From: Sulfuricurvum sp.
GTDB taxonomy: Bacteria; Campylobacterota; Campylobacteria; Campylobacterales; Sulfurimonadaceae
Assembly: GCA_030696775.1 (NCBI GenBank)
Contig: JAUYRN010000005.1
Span: 248,001 to 312,000 of the forward strand
Length of the DNA: 64,000 nucleotides
Direction: 5' to 3'
The notes under the pieces were generated by a model that ran no database searches, was not told where the DNA came from, and saw only the letters and a program-made list of their open reading frames with translations. Position numbers and translations under genes: made by a program. Positions within the stretch are counted from its first letter, which is position 1. The number at the start of each line of letters is the position of its first letter. Below, piece after piece: positions 27,473 through 36,334 of the stretch.

Positions 27473-30403
27473 ATGAATACAGAAGAGATAGGGGCACTTT
27501 TACAGGATAAAAGCAAGCTCCTCTCGGAAACGTATTTTGAGCTTCAGGCTGCGTGTGAAGCCAAGTATGGTCCCGATACCCTCGTCATCATCGAAATAGG
27601 TTCTTTTTTTGAAGTCTATGAGGTCAATAATGAGTTTATGAAAATCGGTAAGGCGAAAGAGGTCGCTGAATTTCTGAACATTCAGCTCACTCGAAAAAAT
27701 AAAACCATACTCGAAAACTCACTCCAAAACCCCCTTCTTGCTGGAGTTCCAAGTGTTTCTATCGAACGGTATCTTAGCCGTTTAGTTCAGTCGAAAAAAT
27801 ACACGATTGTTCTCGTACGTCAGCAAGGTGAACCTCCTCATGTTCGTCGTTACATCTCCAATATCATCTCTCCCGGTACAAATTTCGACTACATAGCTGA
27901 ACCTAGTGAAAACTACATCGCCTCGTTACTCATCGATCAAAATAATGGGGTTTATTCGGTCGGATACTCTGCCATTGATGTGGGTACGGGTAAAACGCTG
28001 ATCAACGAGATTCACGGGTCACGCGAGGATAAAACGTATGCACTGGATGAAGTATTTACTCTCCTGCAAAGTTATCAAACCTCGGAAGTAGTGGTGACGT
28101 TTTGTGACTCCCAAATCGATGAAGAAGAAGTCAATCGTTATTTAGAGCTCAAAAGCCATCACCGCAGCATTAAAAATGAAAAACGGCTTCGCATTGATTA
28201 CCAAAATGAACTGTTTGGGCGTATCTATCAAATCCGTTCCCTTTTAAGCCCGATTGAGTACCTCGATATGGAACGGTATGCGTATACGTCGGAATCGTTG
28301 GCGGTGTTGATTCATACCATCATCGACCATGATCCTGCTATCATTGAAAAGATGAATCGACCGACATTTTTGGGGACTGCGCGTTATATGTATTTGGGAA
28401 ACAACGCGTGCGAGCAGCTTGGTATTATTTCACGTGATCATGATGAGATGACGGTGCTGAAACTCATCGATAAAACTTCTACAGCGATGGGAAAACGGCT
28501 TTTGCGTGAGCGACTGCTTAATCCTATCTGTGATGCTAAGCTTTTGGAAGATCGGTATGATTTAATCGAAAAGATGACGGATCATATTGCCCCTTTGGAA
28601 AGCAAGCTCAAAGAGGTCTATGATTTAGAGCGAATCCTTCGTCGTCTTAAACTGGGCAAACTCCATCCCTTTGAACTTGCGTATTTTTATGCGTCACTTA
28701 CGGCTGCTGAAAAATTATTTGAGGATGCAAAGAGTCTCGGGATTAGTTATGATAAAGCGAGTGCTCAAGAGTGTGCACTGTGTGCATCGGAGTTACGACG
28801 AATTTTTGTCATTGAATCGTGTGCCAAATTCCGGCGCGATCAGGTGGATGTTAATCTTTTTAACGAGGGTATTGACCCCGCCATCGATGCACTTGAACAA
28901 CTTCAAAATACCAATGAGCTTAAGTTGCAAAGTATTATCGATCACATCGATACGTTTTTCGACAACGGCAGCGGATATGCCTCTATCGGATGGCTGGAGA
29001 GTGAGGGATATCATCTGGTGATGACTCGTAACCGTTATGTGAGTATTGAAGAGAATCTCCATAACAGCTTTTTTACGTTAGAGGGTCAACACCATTTTTT
29101 CCGTGATTTTCAGATACGAAAACTCAAAACGACTGTCAAACTTTCCTCTGCGTTGCTCGATGAACTCTCCATCGAAAATGCGGGGGCAAAATCACGAATG
29201 CTCGCTCAAGTACGTGAACGGTATCAAGAATATTTAGAGGGCATTGAAAAGAAATTTTCACACGCCATTGAGCATCTCATCTCGTTTTTGGCGTTGGTCG
29301 ATGTATCACTTAGCGGTGCCAAGTGTGCCACACAGTTTCGATACGTTCGTCCTCAAATCGTCTATGATGTTCCAAAGGCGTTTGTCGAAACGGTAGGATT
29401 GCGTCATCCTCTCATAGAATCGCGAGAAGAGAACGGGATCTTTATCCCCAATGATCTTTTTTTAGGGTCTATCGAACAAAGAAGTTTCGAGGAGCATACG
29501 ACGATTGAGGCATCAAAGGGAGAAGATGTTAAAGGGGTACTCCTCTATGGTATCAACTCCAGCGGGAAGTCCTCGTTGATGAAAAGTATCGGTTTGGCAG
29601 TGGTGATGGCACAAGCTGGCTTTTTTGTTCCGTGTGCGATGATGCGTTTTTCTCCCATCGATAAGTTACTGACTCGTATCGTCTCCAAAGACAATCTCTA
29701 TAAAGGGCTATCAACTTTTGCGGTAGAGATGCTCGAACTGCGAAATATTTTCAATCGAGCGACGGAAAATACCCTGATTTTAGGAGATGAAATTAGTCAC
29801 GGCACGGAAACAGAATCAGCATTGGCTATTGTTGCCAGTGCAATTTTAAGGCTCAAAGAGTTGGGAAGTTTGTTCATTTTTGCAACGCATCTCCATCAGC
29901 TTTCATCCCTTAGTGAAATCGAAAAAGCAAAAGGGATCGTATTACTTCATTTGGGTGTCTATTATGATGAAGAGAGTGATAAACTCGTTTATGACCGTAA
30001 ACTAAAAAGTGGAAGCGGCAGCACCCTCTATGGATTAGAATTTGCAAAATCACTTCACATGGATGAAACGTTTATCCAAAAAGCGTACGAAATCCGTGGA
30101 CGTATTACAGATAATGGGCACGATGCATCGTTGCTCAAACGAAACAAAAAGAGCCGCTACAACAGCAAACTGTATCTGACAAAATGTGCACTGTGCGATG
30201 AAGCGGTCGATGAAGTGCATCATATCATCCCACAAGCCAGTGCAGATGAGGGTGGTTCAATCGGACATTTCGGGATGAATCATCGTTATAACTTGATCCC
30301 TTTGTGCGCCAATCATCACCGCCTCGTTCATGAAGGGAAAATCGCCATTCACGGATTTGTGATGAGCGAAGAGGGATTACGACTTAGTTATTCACAAACC
30401 TAA
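27473..30403 (+). CDS. MutS family protein with C-terminal HNH nuclease domain (MutS7-like)
   Basis: The 976-residue protein combines a mismatch-recognition MutS with its own nuclease. Domain I is present and has F45-F46-E47 in IGSFFEVYE, the Phe-x-Glu mismatch-probing motif of MutS1. The lever/core region follows, then the ATPase domain with Walker A GINSSGKS (693-700), Walker B near [15 protein letters not shown] and the FATHLHQL motif. The C-terminal domain carries C905-x2-C908, H916-H917 in EVHHIIPQ and C945-x2-H948-H949 plus H953, an HNH Zn-ribbon nuclease. This layout matches the MutS7 subfamily reported in Epsilonproteobacteria, octocoral mitochondria and giant viruses. No mutL or mutH is in the window. 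An acyl-CoA synthetase gene starts 13 nt downstream. Confidence 0.93.
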   Translation: MNTEEIGALLQDKSKLLSETYFELQAACEAKYGPDTLVIIEIGSFFEVYEVNNEFMKIGKAKEVAEFLNIQLTRKNKTILENSLQNPLLAGVPSVSIERYLSRLVQSKKYTIVLVRQQGEPPHVRRYISNIISPGTNFDYIAEPSENYIASLLIDQNNGVYSVGYSAIDVGTGKTLINEIHGSREDKTYALDEVFTLLQSYQTSEVVVTFCDSQIDEEEVNRYLELKSHHRSIKNEKRLRIDYQNELFGRIYQIRSLLSPIEYLDMERYAYTSESLAVLIHTIIDHDPAIIEKMNRPTFLGTARYMYLGNNACEQLGIISRDHDEMTVLKLIDKTSTAMGKRLLRERLLNPICDAKLLEDRYDLIEKMTDHIAPLESKLKEVYDLERILRRLKLGKLHPFELAYFYASLTAAEKLFEDAKSLGISYDKASAQECALCASELRRIFVIESCAKFRRDQVDVNLFNEGIDPAIDALEQLQNTNELKLQSIIDHIDTFFDNGSGYASIGWLESEGYHLVMTRNRYVSIEENLHNSFFTLEGQHHFFRDFQIRKLKTTVKLSSALLDELSIENAGAKSRMLAQVRERYQEYLEGIEKKFSHAIEHLISFLALVDVSLSGAKCATQFRYVRPQIVYDVPKAFVETVGLRHPLIESREENGIFIPNDLFLGSIEQRSFEEHTTIEASKGEDVKGVLLYGINSSGKSSLMKSIGLAVVMAQAGFFVPCAMMRFSPIDKLLTRIVSKDNLYKGLSTFAVEMLELRNIFNRATENTLILGDEISHGTETESALAIVASAILRLKELGSLFIFATHLHQLSSLSEIEKAKGIVLLHLGVYYDEESDKLVYDRKLKSGSGSTLYGLEFAKSLHMDETFIQKAYEIRGRITDNGHDASLLKRNKKSRYNSKLYLTKCALCDEAVDEVHHIIPQASADEGGSIGHFGMNHRYNLIPLCANHHRLVHEGKIAIHGFVMSEEGLRLSYSQT

Positions 30404-30416
30404 AGGGATACCTCCA

Positions 30417-32351
30417 ATGACTGAATCACAAATATACGATACATTAAAAAATTATGGCTTTTTAATTACCCCTTATTGCTCTTTTGGACTGACTGAAACT
30501 CCTTCGATCGATTTTTTCCCCGTTGCACTCAAAATAGAGTCTGAAAAAGTAGTCCATAAAAGCAATTTTGGTGCGGTCAAACTCAATATTAACTCGATGG
30601 AAGCATTAGAACGCGCCAAAGATGAGATTATTGCTAATATACGAGCCAAAGAGGTACTTCTCGACGCAACTGACCGATTTATCGCAACACAGATGGTAAG
30701 CGGTATTGAACTGTATGTGGGGCTTGTGGACGATGATATATTTGGTAAAACCATTGTATTTGGGATGGGTGGTGTATTTTTAGAACTGTATAAAGATGTT
30801 TGTTATATTGATATTTATGCGGACGATGCAGAGATACAACGTGCTATTGGACTGACTAAAATATCCAAAGTCTTTGAAGGTTTCCGGAGTTTTGATTTTA
30901 GTATTGATACCGCTGTTGCATTTATTCGGCGTGTCCAAAACTTTGCCAAGGCTAATCCTGACATTATAGAACTCGATTTTAATCCGGTAATACTGAGCCA
31001 AGAAGGGTTGAAAATTGCCGATGCCCGTATCAAAAAAGGGGAACCGAAACCTGAAAAACTAGGAGCGCTACGAGAAAATAGACCTCCGTTTTTTACTAAC
31101 CAAAGGGTCGTGCTCATCGGTGCCTCTTCGGATCCGACCAAAGTCGGTTACTCTATCGCCAAAAATTCTCTGCGTTATGGCGGTGAGCTGTTTTTTGTGA
31201 ATGCTAAGGGGGGTGAACTTTTCGGTAAAAAACTTTATACCAGTATTGCGCACATAGAGGGAGATATCGATACGGCGGTTATTATGATCCCCTCAAACAC
31301 CGTTATAGAGTCTATTAAAGAGTTAATTCCCAGAAATCTTAAAAATCTTATTATCATCTCCGCAGGATTTAAAGAAACGGGGGATAATGAGTCTGAACAG
31401 CTCATTGCAACGTTGAGCAATGAGCACAATTTTAATGTAATCGGTCCCAACTGTTTGGGGTATCTCAATGGTGCTGAAAACCTTAATCTAACGTTTGGGA
31501 TTGATGGATTAAAAAATGGAAACTTGGCACTTCTATCCCAATCAGGTGCTGTACTGTCCGCCCTTATGGATAAAGCGTATGATGCGGGAGTCGGTTTTTC
31601 GCATCTCGTCTCGAGCGGTAATATGGTGGATTTAGACTTTGCGGAGATGATCGATATGCTCAACAGAGAAGAAACGTGCAACACTATCTCGATCTATGCC
31701 GAAGGGATACAAAACGGCAAAGAGTTTTTGCGAGCGATTCGGGAAAGTCAAAAGAAAATCTATATCTTTAAAACAGGGAAATCTGCTCAAAGTAAGAAAG
31801 CGGCTTTTTCGCATACGGGCAATCTCAGCGGAAATTATGCGATGTTTAAAGGGCTTATCGAATCGGTGGGGGCAAAGATAGAGGAGAATATCGAGGCACT
31901 TTTGTTTAATCCTTCCAATGAAGTCAATAATATTCTCATCGTAACCAATGCCGGCGGTCCGGCTACGATCTTGACCGATTATATCATCGATCAGGGTAAA
32001 ACGCTTTATACTCTCAGTGACGCTGAACTAGATGCACTGAATGAGGTACTTCCCTCCAACTGGTCCAAGAATAATCCCGTGGACATTATCGGGGATGCTA
32101 TGGCAAACCGATATGAGAAGACTTTAGAAGTTGTGAGTAAATTTGAGGGTGTTGATTTGATCTATCTGCTCGTAACTCCTCAGTGCATGACTGACACACT
32201 TGCTATCGTACAGTTGTGTGAGCGTGAGTGGGGTAAAAAGATATACCCGATACTTTTGGGTGGTCATGAGATGGAAGAGGCAAAAAATTATCTCCGAAGC
32301 CGACAAAAGCTTTTTTTCAAAACCCTTCAATCGGCAACGTCGTTTTTGTAA
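30417..32351 (+). CDS. ADP-forming acyl-CoA synthetase, beta-alpha domain order
   Basis: The protein belongs to the NDP-forming acetyl-CoA synthetase superfamily (acetate--CoA ligase, acyltransferase Pat). It links acyl-CoA cleavage to ATP formation or the reverse. The N-terminal 210 residues form an ATP-grasp (beta) domain with PVALKIESEKVVHKSNFGAVKLN, GMGGVFLELYKD and ELDFNPVILS. From about residue 225 the alpha part follows, with a CoA-binding Rossmann segment VVLIGASSDPTKVG and NVIGPNCLGYLN. The likely phospho-histidine lies in AFSHTGNLSGN. Most fused members have alpha first, so the order here is unusual. At 644 residues all parts seem present. Substrate is unknown. Confidence 0.85.
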   Translation: MTESQIYDTLKNYGFLITPYCSFGLTETPSIDFFPVALKIESEKVVHKSNFGAVKLNINSMEALERAKDEIIANIRAKEVLLDATDRFIATQMVSGIELYVGLVDDDIFGKTIVFGMGGVFLELYKDVCYIDIYADDAEIQRAIGLTKISKVFEGFRSFDFSIDTAVAFIRRVQNFAKANPDIIELDFNPVILSQEGLKIADARIKKGEPKPEKLGALRENRPPFFTNQRVVLIGASSDPTKVGYSIAKNSLRYGGELFFVNAKGGELFGKKLYTSIAHIEGDIDTAVIMIPSNTVIESIKELIPRNLKNLIIISAGFKETGDNESEQLIATLSNEHNFNVIGPNCLGYLNGAENLNLTFGIDGLKNGNLALLSQSGAVLSALMDKAYDAGVGFSHLVSSGNMVDLDFAEMIDMLNREETCNTISIYAEGIQNGKEFLRAIRESQKKIYIFKTGKSAQSKKAAFSHTGNLSGNYAMFKGLIESVGAKIEENIEALLFNPSNEVNNILIVTNAGGPATILTDYIIDQGKTLYTLSDAELDALNEVLPSNWSKNNPVDIIGDAMANRYEKTLEVVSKFEGVDLIYLLVTPQCMTDTLAIVQLCEREWGKKIYPILLGGHEMEEAKNYLRSRQKLFFKTLQSATSFL

Positions 32352-32383
32352 TACTGTCTACTTTTAATAATGAATACGTATCC

Positions 32384-32456
32384 CGTCATTCTCGTGAAGA
32401 CGGGAATCTAGCTGGATACACCCAAGGGCACTTCGCCCGCCTACGCGGGTATGACG
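32384..32456. repeat. 73-bp palindromic intergenic element (REP/BIME-like)
   Basis: The element starts with CGTCAT and ends with its inverse ATGACG. Inside are two hairpins: TTCTCGT/ACGGGAA at 32389-32406 (one G-T pair) and CCCGC/GCGGG at 32436-32449. A smaller GGGC/GCCC stem lies between them. Shorter relatives with the CATTCCCG core occur after efp and ccsBA. The class CGTCATTCCCG...CGGGAAT is familiar from many bacterial genomes. It lies in the 467-nt stretch after the acyl-CoA synthetase and could stop its transcription. Confidence 0.75.
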
Positions 32457-32496
32457 AGAGCATCTTCAGTTAACAGAATTTGAAATAAGTTTCTTT

Positions 32497-32756
32497 TTAC
32501 GACGAGCAGCTTAGCTTTAAATTCTGATTTTGAGCTGGTGTTATGCCTGCACAGCGCTCGAATTTTTCGTGTTCATCGTACGGATTTTGCGCCAATAGGA
32601 GTAAGTCATTGACGAGGGGAAAATCGTTTTTTTCGGCTAAGTCGATGGCTTCTTGGAGAATGTAGTTTTTGAGAATGTACTTGGGATTAGATTTTTAAGC
32701 GGAGTCGGATCAAGGTCGAGATAGGGAGCAGTTAGGGTTAGGTTTGATAATTTCAT
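32497..32756 (-). pseudogene. SelO (YdiU) remnant with internal deletion
   Basis: SelO is a pseudokinase-fold protein AMPylase of about 480 residues. The minus strand from ATG 32756 reads about 22 residues ending PYLDLDPTPLKN, which resembles the N-terminal SPTPLNN region of SelO. After a frame change it reads NPKYILKNYILQEAIDLAE and runs on to end in SCSS and stop, which matches the SelO C-terminus. The roughly 400 residues between, with the whole active site, are absent, and the two parts are out of frame. No product is expected. The remaining bases of the 32352-32818 stretch hold the palindromic element and nothing else I can identify. Confidence 0.75.
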
Positions 32757-32818
32757 GCTAAGAGTTTTACCTCAAAAAGATAAAATTTCTAGGTTTGAAT
32801 GAAAGAAGTTTATTTTTA

Positions 32819-34621
32819 TTAGGATTCAAAGATAATTTTTTTATCTTCACCTTCGCGGCGAAGTCGAATATGTAAAATATTTCCTTGCGGAGATGATGCA
32901 TACTTTTGGGATGTTTTTGGATCTATAAACAGGATACGAGTATGTCCATTGTACGTTCCATGATGGGTGATCGTTGCATGCACGTCTGCATCATAGAGCA
33001 TAGATAAATCGTTTTCGATGGAGTGAGCATGTTCTTCGAGTTCTTTGATCGTTGTTTTTTCATCTGAGAGCTGAGAAAGGGAATGTTTATATTGTTGGAC
33101 GCGTACTACATCGGCTTTTATTGGAGAAGCATTTTGGGCAAGAGCTGCTTTGATTTTTGCTTGGGTTTGTTTGATGCGGTTTAATTGCTCTTTTAGGGCA
33201 AGTTCTTTACCCAAAAGATGTTTCCCTTTTTCCTGAATTTGTGTATAAACTTCTTTTAGTTGCAGTTCCAGGATATTGATTTGTTCTAAATAAGAGGGAA
33301 TAGCTCTTGGATTGATAATGAGGTTGTTTCCATCTCCAATAATACTTTGGATGGTGATCGATTTTAGCGCGGTAATATTGGCATTGGAATAGAGAATATC
33401 AATGACAACATGATCGGCTATAATCTCTCCACCCATCATTTTACTAACATGAACCGTTTGCGCTTCTACTCTTCCTGCTTCCAAAATTTCTATAGTGGCA
33501 TTTTTGGCTTTTAAATCACCTCGATGGAGATGAATAGTTGCATTTTCTTGAACTTCGATGAACGATTTTTTATGAGTTTGCGCACCGATAGTGAGTTCAC
33601 ATGCTTGAATCTTTGTATTACTTCCGATGGTTCCTTGAACATCAAGTGTTTGAACATCAATGGTAATTCCTGAACCGACTGCATCTTTGGTTAGATCCTC
33701 ACGGTTTATTTTTAGATGAATATCTTTATCGCTTCCCGTTTCAATCGAGCCTGTGTCTTTGAAACTTGCATGTTTTAATCGAAGTTCATGTGCGATGGAA
33801 AAAATACCATTGATGCGTTGAACGTAGCCTGATTGTTTGGCATAGAAACGTATAGAGAGAGCATCTTCTTCGGCTCGAATCGTTTCGTGGTCAATCGTTA
33901 TTGCATTGGCATAGCGAATTAAAGGTTCTCCTGCGTGGAGGTACTCTCCCGTACAACTGCGACCATTTCGACCATTGACGGCAAAAATATATTCAAAGAT
34001 CAAATCATCGGGAAGGACACCTTCGATAAGCTTCTTGTCGTGAGTCTCTTTTTTATAGTGGAGCACTACACTGTCGTTAACAGGCTGTATTGGTGGGAAG
34101 AACTTGGTGACACCTATCCGATAGGGTTCATGAAGTGCTCCCTCTTTTTGAATCTTGAGAAGCAATTGCTTGATTTGGACATCAAGGTCACTATCCGTGA
34201 TGCCAATAAGTAAGCCTGCTTGAAGTTTTTTGGAGCGAATTTCTTCTTTGATATAGTCTTGAATCCCTTTTTTCAGTGGAAGGACAGAAGATGGGTTGAT
34301 AATAATAACAGCTTTAGTTTTATTTTTATCTGATGCTAAACTCAGATGAAGGTCAAAGTAGGGATGAGCTTGCAAGGGGTGCATAATAAGCTGATACTCT
34401 TGACGCACTTCAAAAGGAGAAGCTCGTATTTCAACCTCAGTAGTAACATCCTCAAGGCGTGAAGCTTCTAGAATACGCCATTCTTCATCCACAGTTCCAC
34501 GATAATAAGTTTGATAAGAGAGGAGATCAAAAGCAACTTTTTCAACCGGAATTCCCCCCTCTTGCGCTGCTTGTGTTAATGCTGTACTGACACTTGACGT
34601 GGTTGTTTTGAAAGCTTGCAC
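32819..34621 (-). CDS. FapA family (DUF342) polymer-forming protein
   Basis: DUF342/FapA proteins have a right-handed beta-helix resembling bactofilin or MinC folds; some are called flagellar assembly protein A, but function is poorly known. The 600-residue product has an N-terminal domain with VDEEWRILE-like sequence. The repeated hydrophobic beta-helix runs from about residues 270 to 430, with GITIDVQTLDVQGTIGSN, ATIEILEAGRVEAQTVHVS and ANITALKSITIQSIIGDG. A long coiled coil follows at about 450-530 and a short tail. The start is GTG 34621 without a clear ribosome binding site, 3 nt after the RND C-half stop, so coupled translation is likely. It is the last gene of the efflux unit. Confidence 0.85.
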   Translation of the reverse strand: MQAFKTTTSSVSTALTQAAQEGGIPVEKVAFDLLSYQTYYRGTVDEEWRILEASRLEDVTTEVEIRASPFEVRQEYQLIMHPLQAHPYFDLHLSLASDKNKTKAVIIINPSSVLPLKKGIQDYIKEEIRSKKLQAGLLIGITDSDLDVQIKQLLLKIQKEGALHEPYRIGVTKFFPPIQPVNDSVVLHYKKETHDKKLIEGVLPDDLIFEYIFAVNGRNGRSCTGEYLHAGEPLIRYANAITIDHETIRAEEDALSIRFYAKQSGYVQRINGIFSIAHELRLKHASFKDTGSIETGSDKDIHLKINREDLTKDAVGSGITIDVQTLDVQGTIGSNTKIQACELTIGAQTHKKSFIEVQENATIHLHRGDLKAKNATIEILEAGRVEAQTVHVSKMMGGEIIADHVVIDILYSNANITALKSITIQSIIGDGNNLIINPRAIPSYLEQINILELQLKEVYTQIQEKGKHLLGKELALKEQLNRIKQTQAKIKAALAQNASPIKADVVRVQQYKHSLSQLSDEKTTIKELEEHAHSIENDLSMLYDADVHATITHHGTYNGHTRILFIDPKTSQKYASSPQGNILHIRLRREGEDKKIIFES

Positions 34622-34624
34622 GTA

Positions 34625-36334
34625 TTATGGCTCGATAATAGAAACGGCTTTGCGTTCATGAAAATTAAAATGCTTTTCAAGATTCGAATTATCCAGTAAG
34701 ATGGGAACAACGATCAAAGAAGCGACTACGGCTGCTATGGTACCGAAAATAAGGGAAACACCTAACCCGCCAAATACTGCATCACTGGCTAAAAGCGTAG
34801 ACGCCAGAATTATCGCTGCAGCTGTTAGGAAAATAGGTTTTGCTCTCGTGGCGGCTGCATAAGAAATTGCTTCTTTTTTTGGCATCCCTTTATCGACCAT
34901 CAATGATTTGGTGAAGTCAATGAGCAAAAGTGAATTGCGTGAACTGATACCGATGAGGGCGATAAATCCAATGAGTGAGGTTGCGGTGAGGAAAAAAGTA
35001 TCCGCCGTAAACAGGTCCATAATGAAGTGACCGAAAAGAACCCCTACGATGGAGAGAAAGCTTCCAAGCAAGATGATTCCACTGAGAACAAAGCTCTTAT
35101 AATAAATAACCATCAGTAAAAAGATAAGGACGAGTGCTGCGATAAATGCCCCTCCTAAATCGACAAACGTATCGAGGGTGACTTCCATCTCACCATCCCA
35201 GATCAGCTCATAGCGTTCTTTGGATTTTTTGTCGATAAGTTCGAGATTAAACAGGCCAATTTTATGAATTTCATAGTTATCGGTAAAGGTATCTAAAATA
35301 ACATTGCGTGCATCCATAAGAGGATAAACTTGGGAAACCATATCGGTTTCTGCCAGCACATTCGTCATTTGATGGAGATTTTTTGTCACAATCATCGGAT
35401 TGGATTTTACCGATACGATTTCAACGACTTCGGTGAGGGGAATCATCATTCCCATGCTGTTCATCAATTTTAGGCTCGAAAGTTTAAGAGAGATTGCATT
35501 GAGATCTTTGGAACTGAATTTTTTACTTGCAGGGTCAAGAACCAAGAAAATAGGAATTTGCTCAGAGACTTCCGATGAATTTTTAACGGCAATGGACATA
35601 CCTTCAAATGCTAGATACAAAATATCATTGACATGTTTGATGTCTAATCCAGAGCGGGCAATCTTATCACTGTTGACGCGTACTTCGAACTTTTCAAAAA
35701 TCTCATCTTGCATGATATCAATATCGACAAGCCCTTTAGTCTGTTGAAAGACACCTTTGATACGTTCGCTCAGCTGTCGGATACCTAATGCATTGCTGCC
35801 GTATACTTCTGCTACGATAGCAGCCATCGTTGGAGGACCTGCCGGCGGTTCAATAAATTTGATATTGGTTTGAGGGATGATGTTTTCACATTGTTTTTGT
35901 ATTTCTGGACGAAGACGCTGCACCATCATATAAGAAGGCTCAGAACGGTCGTGTTTCTTAGTAAGATTGAGAACGACTTCAGCGACATTTTCTGAATTTT
36001 TGAAATGAGAGCCTTTGATAAGTCCTGCAAAATCAAGTGGTGAACCTGAACCTAAAAAGACTTCCATATCGAGTGCTTCAGGCTCTTTTTGAAGAATTGT
36101 AGTGACACATTGGCTAACGCGCTGTGTTTGCTCGATCGAGCTTCCGCTTGGGAGATCAATGTAGACCGAATACGTGTCATTATTTTTTCCAGGAAGCATT
36201 TTTGCCATGACAAGTTCCGTCGGTATCATCGCGATCGAGAGGATAAATGCAGCGAGGGTCAGCCAAAGAAATAGCTTTTTTTTAGACGAAGAATTGAGAA
36301 CAGCCAATAGATAATTTTCAAATTTTTGATACAT
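34625..36334 (-). CDS. RND efflux permease, C-terminal half
   Basis: The 569-residue product matches the second half of an RND (HAE-type) permease. It opens with a helix equivalent to TM7 (KLFLWLTLAAFILSIAMIP) and then the large periplasmic loop with the PSGSSIEQTQ segment. The TM8-TM12 bundle follows, including GFIALIGISSRNSLLLIDF and AAATRAKPIFLTAAAIILA. The position of the conserved TM10 lysine seems to be held by Arg (ISSRNS). Its ATG overlaps the stop of the N-half gene by 1 nt (TAATG). The two products together equal one full pump, so they probably assemble as a heteromeric permease. Confidence 0.87.
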   Translation of the reverse strand: MYQKFENYLLAVLNSSSKKKLFLWLTLAAFILSIAMIPTELVMAKMLPGKNNDTYSVYIDLPSGSSIEQTQRVSQCVTTILQKEPEALDMEVFLGSGSPLDFAGLIKGSHFKNSENVAEVVLNLTKKHDRSEPSYMMVQRLRPEIQKQCENIIPQTNIKFIEPPAGPPTMAAIVAEVYGSNALGIRQLSERIKGVFQQTKGLVDIDIMQDEIFEKFEVRVNSDKIARSGLDIKHVNDILYLAFEGMSIAVKNSSEVSEQIPIFLVLDPASKKFSSKDLNAISLKLSSLKLMNSMGMMIPLTEVVEIVSVKSNPMIVTKNLHQMTNVLAETDMVSQVYPLMDARNVILDTFTDNYEIHKIGLFNLELIDKKSKERYELIWDGEMEVTLDTFVDLGGAFIAALVLIFLLMVIYYKSFVLSGIILLGSFLSIVGVLFGHFIMDLFTADTFFLTATSLIGFIALIGISSRNSLLLIDFTKSLMVDKGMPKKEAISYAAATRAKPIFLTAAAIILASTLLASDAVFGGLGVSLIFGTIAAVVASLIVVPILLDNSNLEKHFNFHERKAVSIIEP

